Positions 59,901 to 62,326 of a DNA stretch of 64,000 nucleotides are shown here, one piece after another. Made by a program: the position numbers and the translations under genes. This stretch comes from Taxillus chinensis. Its lineage: Eukaryota > Streptophyta > Magnoliopsida > Santalales > Loranthaceae. The notes below the pieces were generated by a model. It searched no databases, was not told where the DNA came from, and saw only the letters and a program-made list of their open reading frames with translations. Where the stretch lies: NCBI GenBank assembly GCA_023512835.1, contig CM042084.1:54105031-54169030 (forward strand), read 5' to 3'. Position 1 is the stretch's first letter, and each line of letters begins with the position of its first letter.

Positions 59901-61954
59901 CTTGGCTCTATAAATACCTCCATTGGTTACCTTAGAACAAAAATTACAAGTGAATGCATTTTTGTTGCCACTGATTTGTGTTGCATACTTCCAACCTGGA
60001 TCTCTTCTTGAATTTTCAGAACTCATAATATCTACCCAAAAATAATGAGTATTAGATATTAAGATTGAGCAGTAAAAAAAAACAGCAACAAAAACAAAGC
60101 CTTGCGTCGTTGGAATTAAAAAAAAAAACAGACACTACAAATGATAACAGAGACGCAACACGTTACAGAGAGGTGCGAGACGACCGCGAGAAGATGCGAC
60201 GCGTCGCAGTGTCGTGGCCCCGGGTACGCATCGCCGGGATCGACGTTGCAGAGAGCTGCGTCGTCAGGACTCATCGCAGAGAGCTGCGTCGTCGCAGAGA
60301 GCTGCGTCGTCGCAGAAGGTCGCCGAAGAGAGAAGAGAGAAGAGAGAAGAGAGAAGAGAGAAGAGAGAAGAGAGAACGACGGACGCACCTGGTTCGCGGT
60401 CGCCGAAGCTCGCCGAAGCTCGCCGAAGCTCGCCGAAGGTCCTCGAAGGTCGTCACTGGTACGCACGACACGATATATTCTTTCCTTTTTTTTTCTTTTT
60501 CGTCTCGATATATACGGACGATCGCGTCGTCTGCGCTAGGCGCGCCTTCGCGACGCCTAGCGCTTGGGGACGAAGCGCTAAAAAGCGCGCTTAATCTGCG
60601 CTTCGCAGATGTCACGTCGCCTGGAAGGAAGGTGGGCGCAACCCCTGCGCCCGCCTGGGTTTTGCGCCCATCTAGACTTACTAAACTAGTTTAGTTATAC
60701 ATTTATGGAAAGGAGCACCTCTCTCTTTTTTTAAATCAACAAATAAGAGAGGCCTTCTAGACATAGGCATCCAAGTTTCTTGCAAACCTCGATGACTGCA
60801 AAGATTTTAAAAAAAGTAAACATGCCCTATAAATTGTGCAGGACCTGCTGAACAAGATCAACAGTAGGAGCAACAAAGACACATATGCTCTTCTGGGGCT
60901 TTTGTATCAAATGACCCATCTCATGTATCAACAACACGGCAATGTGGGTCTTCCCGCAACCTGTTCCTAGATACACAATTACATTCTCCTCCATAGCTTT
61001 CTTGCAAAGCTGCAACTGGTACCTTCACAAAAAAAAAAAGTAAAAATAAAATCAAAATCAAGAAAACCATAAAAACTTAATCAAATTTTTAAAATAAAGC
61101 ATAATTTTGAGGGATTTGAGATCTAAAAAAGAGCTCCTTACCACCAAACAAATATACATATATTTACGGTAACTAAAAATAATATGATTAATTATGATTT
61201 TATGAAAAATTATTTTAAAAAATAAAGTAATAATAACAACAATAACAATAATAAGGGGAGGGATAAACACTAAACTCACCCACAAATTATTTCTAATCTC
61301 ACATGAAATTACGAAAATATTCTTAAAAAAAGAAACATATTTGAATATTAATATTAGAACATAAATTAAATATTAGAATACTATTTTTTAAATATTATAT
61401 TTATATTTAAAAAAAATTCCAAACAAACTAGTTTATATTTTTATCACTATTTTTAAAAAAATAAGTATTTAAATATAAATATAATATTTAAAAATAATCA
61501 TCAAACATTTAATTTATATTTGCTATAATATTTATATTTGAATACTATTTTTCGAATATTATATATGCTTTTATTATTATTTTTTACTGTAAATATAACT
61601 TTCATAATAATAATAATAATAACCACAAATCTTTCTCTGCCAAAACAATAATTGACTATCACAAAATCATTGATGAAGGAAATAATATCCTAAAACTGCA
61701 TGTAGAAAAAAAATTATATATAGGACTATTGAGGGATGAAGACATTAAGAGTACAAGAACAGAAGGAAAACAAACTTTCTAGCCATCTTTATGGGATCTT
61801 TCTTTGCTTTAGAAGCTCTGAACAACAAAGCTCCTGGAACATCATCATCGGCCGCCGGAACCGGAAGCGGCGAGAAAATCGAGAAGTTCTCCGAACACGC
61901 TCCGGCAATTCCGTCGGGGGTGAGGGTTTGGTGGTCGCGGATGCCGTCTTGCAT
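1..61954 (-). CDS. DCL4: DICER-LIKE 4, whole gene (22 exons seen, 3' end outside window)
   Basis: Dicer-family endoribonuclease that cuts long double-stranded RNA into 21-nt siRNAs in the nucleus (tasiRNA and antiviral pathways; known for the family). Visible exons join in phase to about 1,360 codons: Walker A GTGCGKT and DECH box, helicase C motif [10 protein letters not shown], Dicer-dimerisation region, PAZ region, RNase IIIa ([12 protein letters not shown]) and RNase IIIb ([13 protein letters not shown]). DCL4 rather than DCL1, 2 or 3 is chosen from GQLTDLRS after the IIIb box, [17 protein letters not shown] before IIIa, and [19 protein letters not shown] in IIIa; these match my memory of Arabidopsis DCL4 (about 1,700 residues). 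The missing 300 or so residues would be the end of IIIb and the dsRNA-binding domains. All splice sites are GT-AG except intron 14, which looks GC-AG. One frame problem lies in exon 15. Coding bases form under 7 percent of the gene; the three largest introns are 16.7, 15.3 and 10.8 kb. Confidence 0.93.
64..598. other. DCL4 intron 21, no element seen
   Basis: Short AT-rich intron between the two RNase IIIb exons. I see no coding remnant or repeat structure in it. Confidence 0.7.
599..871 (-). CDS. DCL4: DCL4 exon 21 (RNase IIIb signature)
   Basis: 91 codons. [20 protein letters not shown] holds the IIIb catalytic Glu and Asp; [20 protein letters not shown] and FIEGPKCPK follow. Acceptor TTGCCAG|, donor AAG|GTAAAG. 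Confidence 0.95.
1094..1125. repeat. (TTA)n microsatellite
   Basis: About ten perfect ATT/TTA units just upstream of the copia scrap in intron 20. Confidence 0.95.
1130..1375 (+). pseudogene. Ty1/copia pre-integrase/integrase scrap
   Basis: Plus-strand reading gives [35 protein letters not shown] and [13 protein letters not shown]. This is the copia zinc-binding GAG-pre-integrase motif and the beginning of the integrase core. After one stop and a frameshift, FVDDYFR continues the core around the first catalytic Asp. Nothing else of the element is recognisable nearby, so it is a short old fragment in DCL4 intron 20, antisense to the gene. Confidence 0.75.
1376..2789. other. unassigned intronic sequence
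   Basis: AT-rich, with A and T runs. No coding match or clear terminal repeats. The right part may belong to the long LTR whose tandem array starts near 2790. Confidence 0.5.
2860..3740 (+). repeat. tandem 'CGGAGTAAGGAATCCGAG' minisatellite array inside an LTR
   Basis: More than ten imperfect copies of a 30-60-base unit built on CACGGAGTAAGGAATCCGAG (clear copies at about 2961 and 3054), mixed with the variant CCACTAGTCCGAAATAAG. Unit length varies and copies are diverged. It lies 5' of an LTR-type promoter and PBS, so it looks like the U3 region of a long LTR. The same motif recurs in the LTR at 35166-36523. Confidence 0.8.
4040..5338 (+). mobile_element. 3' part of a long LTR (Ogre/Tat-like Ty3 element) with promoter and primer-binding site
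   Basis: A TATA box (TATAAATA, 4353-4360) is followed by an A/T-rich leader, a short direct duplication (ATTTGTGTGAACCTTGTGCA twice, near 5295-5338) and, after a terminal CA, GGGACGACTCTGCTGGGGAC (5339-5358). The last resembles the tRNA-Arg primer-binding site TGGCGACTCTGCTGGGGA that I recall for Ogre-type elements. The upstream end of the LTR is not resolved and may lie before 2790, making it about 2.5-3 kb, a length usual for that group. Lineage is inferred. Confidence 0.6.
5880..7159 (+). pseudogene. broken ORF1-type retroelement protein (DUF7745-like)
   Basis: One reading frame from ATG 5880 ([16 protein letters not shown]) runs, through a TAA at 6075 and a TGA near 6137, into [20 protein letters not shown] then [11 protein letters not shown]. 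This is the hallmark of the plant DUF7745 domain found upstream of gag in long Ty3 retroelements. A downstream degraded stretch gives [17 protein letters not shown] (about 6770), typical of the same domain's end. Position right after LTR and PBS fits ORF1 of Ogre/Tat-like elements. Several stops make it non-functional. Domain name is from memory. Confidence 0.65.
7200..7770 (+). other. non-coding retroelement sequence between ORF1 and gag-like region
   Basis: AT-rich spacer with an A-rich tract (about 7337-7370). No open coding match. Probably internal sequence of the flanking gypsy-type element. Confidence 0.45.
7771..8266 (+). pseudogene. Ty3/gypsy gag and reverse transcriptase start (interrupted by MITE)
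   Basis: A gag core is readable ([34 protein letters not shown], then [10 protein letters not shown]) from about 7820. After about 100 bases, reverse transcriptase begins with [20 protein letters not shown] and ELIAYKMAL up to 8266. The protease and most of the gag tail are missing, so there is an internal deletion. RT resumes after the 8267-9191 insertion. Confidence 0.75.
8267..9191. mobile_element. 925-bp MITE (PIF/Harbinger-Tourist type) with TAA target duplication
   Basis: Ends are inverted repeats GAGCAACTCCAAC and GTTGAAGTTACTC (11 of 13 matches), flanked by TAA at 8264-8266 and 9192-9194. TWA target duplications are typical of PIF/Harbinger. No transposase is present. The interior has a GC-rich block with a 16-base C run (8562-8577). 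Removing the element with one TAA exactly restores a gypsy RT reading frame, which proves the borders. Confidence 0.82.
9195..10690 (+). pseudogene. Ty3/gypsy reverse transcriptase and RNase H remnant
   Basis: Continues the frame broken at 8266: [20 protein letters not shown] then HSSL, the canonical PYRMAPxELKELKxQLxELLxKGFI stretch of gypsy RT. A 145-base segment is tandemly duplicated (KQIDD and TVNN-LPRI motifs at about 9215/9365 and 9305/9415). Farther on, [18 protein letters not shown] and [14 protein letters not shown], then YTPGKG (10030-10170), mark RNase H. A G-rich tract near 10622 could be a polypurine tract. Many stops. Confidence 0.75.
10691..11640. other. unassigned; possible gypsy 3' LTR remnant
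   Basis: Lies just after the gypsy polypurine-like tract, so could be its LTR, but no second copy was found. A direct repeat GATAATGTTGATATGGATAT occurs near 11410 and 11499. No gene seen. Confidence 0.4.
11655..12705 (+). pseudogene. Ty1/copia integrase-to-RT fragment
   Basis: [20 protein letters not shown] then [18 protein letters not shown] (integrase end), a linker [17 protein letters not shown], and reverse transcriptase [20 protein letters not shown] and [20 protein letters not shown]. It stops inside the RT motif FDVKNVFL at about 12700, exactly where the minus-strand copia begins, so that element probably truncated or interrupted it. Several stops. Confidence 0.75.
12706..16404 (-). 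mobile_element. degenerate Ty1/copia element (5' LTR kept, 3' LTR missing)
   Basis: From right to left on the minus strand: LTR 16166-16404 (TGTTAGTG...GTTATCA), primer site TTATCAGAGC next to it, leader, pre-integrase ([15 protein letters not shown]), integrase ([43 protein letters not shown]), RT ([35 protein letters not shown] near 13500), RNase H ([20 protein letters not shown]) and ending [20 protein letters not shown]. Frameshifts and stops are frequent. The 3' LTR is absent; the left border abuts another copia. Same family as the plus-strand copy at 46055-49618. Confidence 0.85.
15700..16140 (-). repeat. GATGTCG/GACGTCG-rich leader of the copia element
   Basis: Repeated GTCG and ACGAAG words (e.g. 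GATGTCGT, GACGTCGT) between the copia gag side and its primer site. Looks like simple-sequence expansion in the element's leader or early gag; no reliable protein is seen. Confidence 0.5.
16405..17559. other. intron 20 sequence next to exon 20, mostly unassigned
   Basis: AT-rich. Contains the rRNA fossil at 16767-16832. Open stretches at about 16874-17229 do not resemble any family I know and overlap on both strands, so are left uncalled. Confidence 0.5.
16767..16832 (+). rRNA. fragment of mitochondrial-type 26S rRNA (peptidyl-transferase region)
   Basis: CAGGGATAACAGGCTGATGA at the left and GAGTCGTTTGGCACCTCGAT then GTCG at the right are the universally conserved centre of domain V. The variable bases between (GACT...GAGTCG stem) match plant mitochondrial rrn26 better than plastid 23S (CTTC...GAAG), as I remember them. 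Only about 66 bases survive, with a few substitutions, so it is a nuclear insertion of organelle DNA and not a functional gene. Confidence 0.8.
17560..18018 (-). CDS. DCL4: DCL4 exon 20 (RNase IIIa end, IIIb start)
   Basis: 153 codons: [40 protein letters not shown] (second catalytic Asp/Glu pair of IIIa), [32 protein letters not shown]. The RNase IIIb signature is split: Q ends this exon and [13 protein letters not shown] opens exon 21 after a 16.7-kb intron. Donor CAG|GTATCT. Confidence 0.95.
18160..18450 (+). repeat. possible solo LTR related to the copia family
   Basis: Shares the TTTCATCTCTTTGTATATAT ACCTA segment and its AT-rich context with the copia LTR at 16166-16404 read in the opposite direction. 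Borders are not clear. In intron 19. Confidence 0.4.
18730..19372. mobile_element. putative non-autonomous DNA element
   Basis: Left end has TGTTTGGTAAGCAGTAATGA, right end has CCTAGTAAGCACTGAATG; imperfect inverted ends, with GAATGG / CCATTC words near both. No ORF. Typical of 'TGTTTGGTA' MITEs in plant introns, but a target duplication could not be fixed. Confidence 0.35.
19537..19746 (-). CDS. DCL4: DCL4 exon 19 (RNase IIIa signature)
   Basis: 70 codons from [16 protein letters not shown]. It holds the RNase III signature [13 protein letters not shown] (metal-binding Glu and Asp) and [18 protein letters not shown]. Acceptor TTATTAG|, donor CAG|GTACAA. Confidence 0.95.
19887..20092 (-). 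CDS. DCL4: DCL4 exon 18 (entry to RNase IIIa)
   Basis: [20 protein letters not shown], then [20 protein letters not shown] and [13 protein letters not shown]. The [20 protein letters not shown] block is a DCL4 signature. Donor AACAGG|GTCAGA. Confidence 0.95.
20093..21398. other. DCL4 intron 17, nothing recognised
   Basis: 1.3-kb AT-rich intron with no coding remnant seen on either strand. Confidence 0.6.
21399..21499 (-). CDS. DCL4: DCL4 exon 17 (PAZ region)
   Basis: It completes Arg, then [20 protein letters not shown] and [13 protein letters not shown]. Acceptor CATCAG|G, donor TCAG|GTAATT. Confidence 0.9.
21747..22183 (-). CDS. DCL4: DCL4 exon 16 (PAZ region)
   Basis: 145 codons plus two bases: [53 protein letters not shown] and on to HMSHLTD. 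This is the region before and into PAZ, which anchors the dsRNA 3' end and sets product length. Acceptor TTACAG|, donor GACAG|GTTGGT. Confidence 0.93.
22525..22800 (-). CDS. DCL4: DCL4 exon 15 (apparent +1 frameshift in a G run)
   Basis: After acceptor TTTGCAG| the exon reads, in the frame required by exon 14, DDDSRG and then fails. Shifting by one base restores [17 protein letters not shown], matching the conserved SRGELHEMLVP of DCL4. The switch falls in a run of seven G (plus-strand C run 22782-22788); six G would keep the frame. The rest is open: [53 protein letters not shown]. Either a real frameshift allele or a homopolymer error. Confidence 0.85.
22877..23142 (-). CDS. DCL4: DCL4 exon 14 (DUF283; unusual donor)
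   Basis: It completes Glu, then [47 protein letters not shown] and an acidic tail ending SDSESCE. The open frame meets a stop just past the tail. The best end is GAAG|GCTAGT, a GC donor, giving a phase-1 exit. The nearby GT sites give either phase 1 with an unconserved junction or an immediate stop. Confidence 0.82.
23217..23423 (-). CDS. DCL4: DCL4 exon 13 (to Dicer dimerisation domain)
   Basis: [20 protein letters not shown] to [33 protein letters not shown] is the conserved entry of DUF283/Dicer dimerisation. Donor GATGA|GTATGT. Confidence 0.94.
23516..23676 (-). CDS. DCL4: DCL4 exon 12 (helicase motifs V-VI)
   Basis: [20 protein letters not shown], then [20 protein letters not shown] and [10 protein letters not shown]. 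Motif V ([10 protein letters not shown]) and motif VI ([10 protein letters not shown]) are complete. Acceptor TTTGCAG|, donor AACAG|GTCATT. Confidence 0.95.
23677..25130. other. 5' part of DCL4 intron 11, nothing recognised
   Basis: AT-rich sequence after exon 11 in gene order is far away; this is the 3' end of the intron next to exon 12. No repeat or protein similarity recognised. Confidence 0.5.
25140..25712 (-). pseudogene. Ty1/copia gag fragment (UBN2 type)
   Basis: Minus strand from about 25712: [27 protein letters not shown], then [59 protein letters not shown]. This is the N-terminal gag of the copia family usually called UBN2/retrotran_gag. One frameshift, several stops. It ends [20 protein letters not shown] and [16 protein letters not shown]. 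No protease or pol attached. Confidence 0.8.
25781..26153 (-). mobile_element. 3' LTR of a Ty3/gypsy element
   Basis: Reads TGGTGGGC...CCTATCA on the minus strand, with a TATA-like GGCTATAAATAAGG and a terminal segment TACCAATAAAATTACTCTTG TTCG. The same terminal 150 bases occur, inverted, in the LTR at 37161-37561. It directly follows the C-terminal coding end of the gypsy pol in 26160-27190. Internally it repeats TTATTGTTTGAATTTGAATT-like units. Confidence 0.75.
26160..27190 (-). pseudogene. Ty3/gypsy integrase core and C-terminus
   Basis: Minus strand, right to left: [22 protein letters not shown] (integrase start, first catalytic Asp), [20 protein letters not shown] near 26870-26850, [10 protein letters not shown], and the post-integrase [20 protein letters not shown]. 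Stops and frameshifts throughout. The N-terminal half of this same integrase is at 36539-36830: the two halves are split by the block 27191-36538. Confidence 0.8.
27619..28263. mobile_element. 645-bp MITE with TAA target duplication and G-rich core
   Basis: Ends GGGCCAATTTGACAATGCT and AGCATTACCAAACTAAGCC are imperfect inverted repeats, flanked by TAA (27616-27618, 28264-28266). No ORF. The centre holds a strongly G-rich block. Tourist/PIF-Harbinger type is inferred from the TAA and the TTTG-containing ends. Confidence 0.65.
27898..28095 (+). repeat. G-rich block with G-quadruplex potential
   Basis: About 200 bases rich in G runs of three or more, including a 13-G run (28012-28024), within the MITE. 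The G-rich strand is the DCL4 template strand; the transcript would be C-rich. Confidence 0.85.
29919..30185 (-). repeat. truncated 3' LTR of the Sirevirus-like copia
   Basis: Matches 35166-35432 base for base in length; then switches straight into RT coding sequence. The switch falls in the words CTTAGCTTG, present in both partners, so deletion by short homology is likely. Confidence 0.85.
30186..31106 (-). pseudogene. copia reverse transcriptase (C-terminus lost)
   Basis: Long open frame with [55 protein letters not shown], the [20 protein letters not shown] motif and catalytic [12 protein letters not shown] (about 30335-30370). It ends [24 protein letters not shown] and runs into LTR, so the thumb end and RNase H are missing. 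Confidence 0.9.
31202..32085 (-). pseudogene. copia integrase
   Basis: [18 protein letters not shown] (first Asp), [12 protein letters not shown] (second Asp), [20 protein letters not shown] (Glu) and [21 protein letters not shown] 27-base in-frame duplication near 31765-31825 repeats EAGRSML. A frameshift separates it from RT at about 31110-31200. Confidence 0.9.
32086..32760 (-). pseudogene. copia protease and pre-integrase
   Basis: [11 protein letters not shown] (aspartic protease active site DSG, about 32700-32735) is followed by a one-base insertion, then [47 protein letters not shown] and the zinc-binding [18 protein letters not shown] ...CRECQLGK. Confidence 0.88.
32761..35104 (-). 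pseudogene. copia gag with CCHC finger and coiled coil
   Basis: Starts [20 protein letters not shown] at 35104. Then [56 protein letters not shown] (UBN2 core), [14 protein letters not shown] (nucleic-acid knuckle, about 34050-34095), an acidic stretch [13 protein letters not shown], a coiled coil ([20 protein letters not shown], 33640-33850) and a Lys/Ala-rich tail (33172-33393). Broken by several frameshifts. Confidence 0.85.
35166..36523 (-). repeat. 5' LTR of the Sirevirus-like copia with CGGAGTAAGG array
   Basis: 1,358 bp. U3 (about 35750-36330) holds more than a dozen copies of a unit built on ACGGAGTAAGGA (plus strand TCCTTACTCCGT). One copy at 36095-36118 reads GACACGGAGTAAGGCATCCG AGTC. 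The LTR ends CCATCA next to the primer-binding site TGGTATCAGAGC. Confidence 0.88.
36529..37160 (-). pseudogene. Ty3/gypsy RNase H and integrase N-terminus
   Basis: Right to left: [47 protein letters not shown] and [15 protein letters not shown] (RNase H), then [43 protein letters not shown] and VAKCDV (H2C2 zinc finger of integrase). It stops at the second Cys of the finger, and the core resumes at 27190. Confidence 0.85.
37161..37561 (+). mobile_element. 5' LTR of a second gypsy copy, with primer-binding site
   Basis: TGTTGAGT...CCTATCA, 401 bp, followed at 37565-37576 by TGGTATCAGAGC. U3 has repeats of TTATTGTGTTTGAATTTG type. The end (CTACTCTATTTTATTTTATA onward) matches the inverted LTR at 25781-26153. 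Confidence 0.8.
37593..38880 (+). pseudogene. gypsy gag joined to post-integrase end (internally deleted)
   Basis: ATG 37593 starts [20 protein letters not shown], a gypsy gag coiled-coil leader, open to 37937. A degraded part with [17 protein letters not shown] follows. At 38575-38730, [20 protein letters not shown] equals the post-integrase block seen at 26400 on the other strand. It ends near 38840 with VSSWEG, where an LTR would begin. Protease, RT, RNase H and integrase are absent: a non-autonomous deletion derivative. Confidence 0.75.
38881..39022. other. end of intron 11 next to exon 11 donor
   Basis: A short remnant that may be the truncated start of a gypsy 3' LTR (TGTTGGGTTCTCTTTGG at 38838). 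Nothing else. Confidence 0.4.
39023..39209 (-). CDS. DCL4: DCL4 exon 11 (helicase C start)
   Basis: [20 protein letters not shown] through [14 protein letters not shown]: start of helicase lobe 2 (motif IV region). Acceptor CTCAG|G, donor GAG|GTATAA. The next intron is 15.3 kb and carries nested retrotransposons. Confidence 0.93.
39871..39967 (-). CDS. DCL4: DCL4 exon 10
   Basis: It completes the Asp codon begun in exon 9 and reads [20 protein letters not shown], then [11 protein letters not shown]. The match is to the SCLEVLKEPFFSRKLLRLIGIL stretch of DCL4. Acceptor TTGTAG|AT, donor TTTAG|GTTGG. Confidence 0.88.
40159..40294 (-). CDS. DCL4: DCL4 exon 9 (weakly conserved start)
   Basis: 45 codons plus one base. 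The second half, [18 protein letters not shown], matches the RYLAQAAHVFAS stretch of DCL4. The first half is poorly conserved. I chose acceptor TCCAAG|A because it keeps the family's usual spacing; an in-phase acceptor GCACAG| about 39 bases upstream would add 13 residues. Donor AGAG|GTATCA. Confidence 0.8.
40640..41370 (-). pseudogene. LINE C-terminal zf-RVT region
   Basis: [20 protein letters not shown] and [10 protein letters not shown], then [37 protein letters not shown]: the zinc-binding reverse-transcriptase tail C-x2-E-x2-H-x4-H-x4-C type of plant LINEs, in degraded form. Confidence 0.8.
41370..42740 (-). pseudogene. LINE reverse transcriptase
   Basis: [40 protein letters not shown] (RT motif 1), [19 protein letters not shown], and the catalytic region HMLFDDDT where the usual A-D-D has become D-D-D, then [18 protein letters not shown] and [20 protein letters not shown]. 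Several frameshifts. Confidence 0.85.
42740..43735 (-). pseudogene. LINE endonuclease (two early stops)
   Basis: Starts [20 protein letters not shown], then KAGIICL-stop-ETK where Gln is normally found, and a second stop at LLW. Afterwards open: [51 protein letters not shown]. These are the apurinic-type endonuclease motifs (ETK, GDFN, SRFDRF, SNH). Confidence 0.88.
43700..45200 (-). pseudogene. LINE ORF1-like protein
   Basis: [40 protein letters not shown] (across one frameshift), [20 protein letters not shown] and [20 protein letters not shown], then a Gly/Ser/Pro-rich tail and [13 protein letters not shown]. This resembles the RNA-binding ORF1 of plant L1 LINEs by layout, without a clear zinc knuckle. 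Confidence 0.6.
45291..46050. other. intron 8 spacer between LINE and copia
   Basis: A roughly 31-base unit (AACAATTGCCTAATAGTAGA and a diverged second copy) is duplicated at 45345-45405. Otherwise AT-rich, no gene. Confidence 0.5.
46055..49618 (+). mobile_element. degenerate Ty1/copia element, plus strand
   Basis: gag remnant with knuckle [12 protein letters not shown] (46410-46445), integrase (HFQ-type [31 protein letters not shown] at 47490), RT ([15 protein letters not shown] at 48105, [12 protein letters not shown] near 48625), RNase H ([20 protein letters not shown] near 49290) and a 3' LTR from 49410 (after GATGGAGAG) to about 49618. Many stops. It is the same family as 12706-16404, inverted relative to it. 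No 5' LTR was recognised. Confidence 0.8.
49515..49556. repeat. (TA)n and (GATA)-like microsatellite in copia LTR
   Basis: TATATATATATATATAT then ATATAGATAAATAAATAAAT. Confidence 0.85.
49619..51092. other. intron 8 end next to exon 8, unassigned
   Basis: AT-rich with no similarity seen on either strand. Confidence 0.5.
51093..51221 (-). CDS. DCL4: DCL4 exon 8
   Basis: 43 codons after a compact 85-bp intron. It ends [18 protein letters not shown], matching the YCLENLGLWGALQ motif of DCL4. Donor CAG|GTATGC. The next intron is 10.8 kb and carries a LINE and a copia. Confidence 0.9.
51307..51450 (-). CDS. DCL4: DCL4 exon 7
   Basis: 48 codons, [19 protein letters not shown] onward to KLEEIKHQ. 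This is the helical insertion between helicase lobes that Dicer shares with RIG-I-like helicases. Acceptor TTTTGCAG|, donor CAG|GTATCT. Confidence 0.92.
51797..52451 (-). mobile_element. 5'-truncated LINE with 9-bp target duplication
   Basis: Flanked by ACCTTACAT at 51788-51796 and 52452-52460. The minus-strand reading gives [20 protein letters not shown] and [27 protein letters not shown], the LINE zf-RVT tail, and the 3' end is A/T-rich (ATTAAAAATAATC). It is related to, but clearly distinct from, the 40405-45290 LINE. Confidence 0.9.
52452..54111. other. intron 6, mostly unassigned
   Basis: At 53330-53475 a short sequence with T/A-rich inverted ends (GTTTTTCCTGTTTTCTATTTTC / GAAAACAAAAACAGAAAATACC) may be a small MITE. 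Contains the (TC)n run. Confidence 0.4.
53900..53973. repeat. (TC)37 microsatellite
   Basis: Uninterrupted TC dinucleotides for about 74 bases, about 140 bp downstream of exon 6 in gene orientation; (GA)n in the transcript. Confidence 0.97.
54112..54176 (-). CDS. DCL4: DCL4 exon 6
   Basis: It completes a Gly codon and reads [21 protein letters not shown], the conserved linker after motif III. The donor is AAG|GTGTGC. The frame stays open past the donor, but conservation stops there and exon 7 supplies the matching VYSVDNK. Confidence 0.9.
54177..55073. other. intron 5 left part, nothing recognised
   Basis: AT-rich, no coding similarity. Confidence 0.5.
55081..55535 (-). mobile_element. tandem TRIM array (three ~100-bp LTRs sharing internal domains)
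   Basis: Two repeats of about 200 bp plus a partial third. On the minus strand each has an LTR (TGTCCCACATCGGTTG... ending in GTTAGGGCTTGGGTTC; copies 55081-55175, 55279-55380, partial 55487-55534), then a primer-binding site (TGGTATCAGAGCCA at 55465-55478; degraded in the next), a short internal part, and a polypurine tract CAAGGGGGTG just before the next LTR. This is the arrangement of terminal-repeat retrotransposons in miniature. No coding capacity. Confidence 0.8.
55874..55946 (-). CDS. DCL4: DCL4 exon 5 (helicase motif III)
   Basis: 24 codons plus one base: [20 protein letters not shown] then LIAK. GMTASP is the motif III equivalent. Acceptor TTTGAAG|, donor AAAG|GTAATC. Confidence 0.94.
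56146..56286 (-). CDS. DCL4: DCL4 exon 4 (DECH box)
   Basis: 47 codons from [10 protein letters not shown] to NHPYAEIMK. It carries [11 protein letters not shown], the Walker B/DECH box that hydrolyses ATP in Dicer helicases. Flanked by GTGCAG| and |GTAAGG. Confidence 0.95.
56587..56679 (-). CDS. DCL4: DCL4 exon 3 (helicase)
   Basis: 31 codons, [20 protein letters not shown] followed by [11 protein letters not shown]. It continues helicase domain 1 in phase 0 from exon 2, across 4.2-kb intron 2 that contains a hAT transposon. Acceptor TGTGCAG|C, donor GAG|GTGATT. Confidence 0.9.
56680..57139. other. intron 2 start-side spacer, nothing recognised
   Basis: Lies between exon 3 and the hAT element. 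No gene. Confidence 0.5.
57412..60026 (-). pseudogene. hAT transposase (BED finger, DUF659, hATC)
   Basis: Starts at 60026 with [20 protein letters not shown] and a BED-type finger ([22 protein letters not shown]...C..C). Next come DUF659 ([20 protein letters not shown]), the RNase H-like core ([20 protein letters not shown]), an hATC dimerisation part ([14 protein letters not shown], 57990-58030) and an acidic tail ([20 protein letters not shown]). Small introns are likely at 58985-59070 and before 58115. At least three one-base frameshifts (near 59599, 59180 and 58390) make it inactive. Confidence 0.85.
60065..60535. repeat. CpG-rich tandem arrays at hAT right end
   Basis: Three array types in succession: GAGCTGCGTCGTCGCAGA, GAAGAGA and CTCGCCGAAG. 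Long open frames on both strands here come only from repetition. Confidence 0.85.
60845..61022 (-). CDS. DCL4: DCL4 exon 2 (helicase motif I)
   Basis: Residues 60-119. It begins with the last base of the Lys codon and reads [13 protein letters not shown], then [13 protein letters not shown] (Walker A, ATP binding), and ends APTVDLVQQ. Acceptor ...GAAG|G, donor CAG|GTCCTG. Intron 1 (61023-61775) is short and AT-rich. Confidence 0.93.
61023..61775. other. DCL4 intron 1
   Basis: Very AT-rich (about 61280-61620 is nearly all A/T), including an (AAT)n run near 61608. No element recognised. Confidence 0.6.
61776..61954 (-). CDS. DCL4: DCL4 exon 1 (start codon, N-terminus)
   Basis: Residues 1-59 plus two bases. 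The N-terminus is short and low in conservation, then [12 protein letters not shown] matches the DCL4 segment just before the helicase (Arabidopsis has KDPRKIARR). The donor is AGAAA|GTTTGT, and the split Lys codon is completed by exon 2. No in-frame ATG was seen farther upstream; Arabidopsis DCL4 has a longer N-terminus, so an upstream start or exon cannot be excluded. Confidence 0.85.
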
Positions 61955-62034
61955 TTTGGAAGAAATTCGATGTCTTTTGGGCGTGACGCGTGAGCGGGTG
62001 GGAGGGAGGAAAAATTGGAGAGAAAAGGGCGGTC

Positions 62035-62073
62035 TTTGGGTCCACTGAGTGTCTTTTTAAAAAAATATATATT
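62035..62073 (-). promoter_or_regulatory. putative DCL4 core promoter / 5' leader start
   Basis: On the minus strand an AT-rich TATA-like box (TAATATATATT, plus-strand bases about 62066-62075) lies about 110 bp upstream of the ATG at 61954, which would place transcription start near 62035-62045. The leader between is pyrimidine-rich, and the start context CCAAAATGC is good. Inferred from position and composition only. Confidence 0.4.
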
Positions 62074-62326
62074 AATATTACAATTACTCACACCCACTCG
62101 ATACATTCACCTGCCACACGGTCATACTCGTTTGTGAATGGACTAAAAAGCCTTAAAAAGATAATAAGAAAAAAAATCAACACACCATATATTTTGTAAA
62201 AATTTAATTTCTACTTTCATACAACAAACCCTAATATCTCATTCTCTCCCATCAATACCTATAATATGTAAAAATTTTAATTCTAAAAGAAAGAATGGGG
62301 AGAGATTCAATGCTAGAAGAAGATTA

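Larger units (their letters stand above)
57148..60668 (-). mobile_element. hAT transposon, 3.5 kb, 8-bp target duplication CATCTAGA
   Basis: Flanked by CATCTAGA at 57140-57147 and 60669-60676. The left end CATAGTTATTAAAGGCGCAA GGCGC and right end ...GGGTTTTGCGCC share only GGCGCAA, so one end is worn or replaced. Both subterminal regions are full of GCGC words. The right side also has tandem GCTGCGTCGTCGCAGAGA (about 60258-60320), GAAGAGA (60325-60375) and TCGCCGAAGC (60405-60446) arrays. It encodes a transposase broken by frameshifts. Confidence 0.8.

Noticed and set aside
60065..60694. Open frames of up to 209 codons on both strands
   Set aside because: They come from CpG and GAAGAGA tandem repeats at the hAT end; repetitive, no domain, both strands open.
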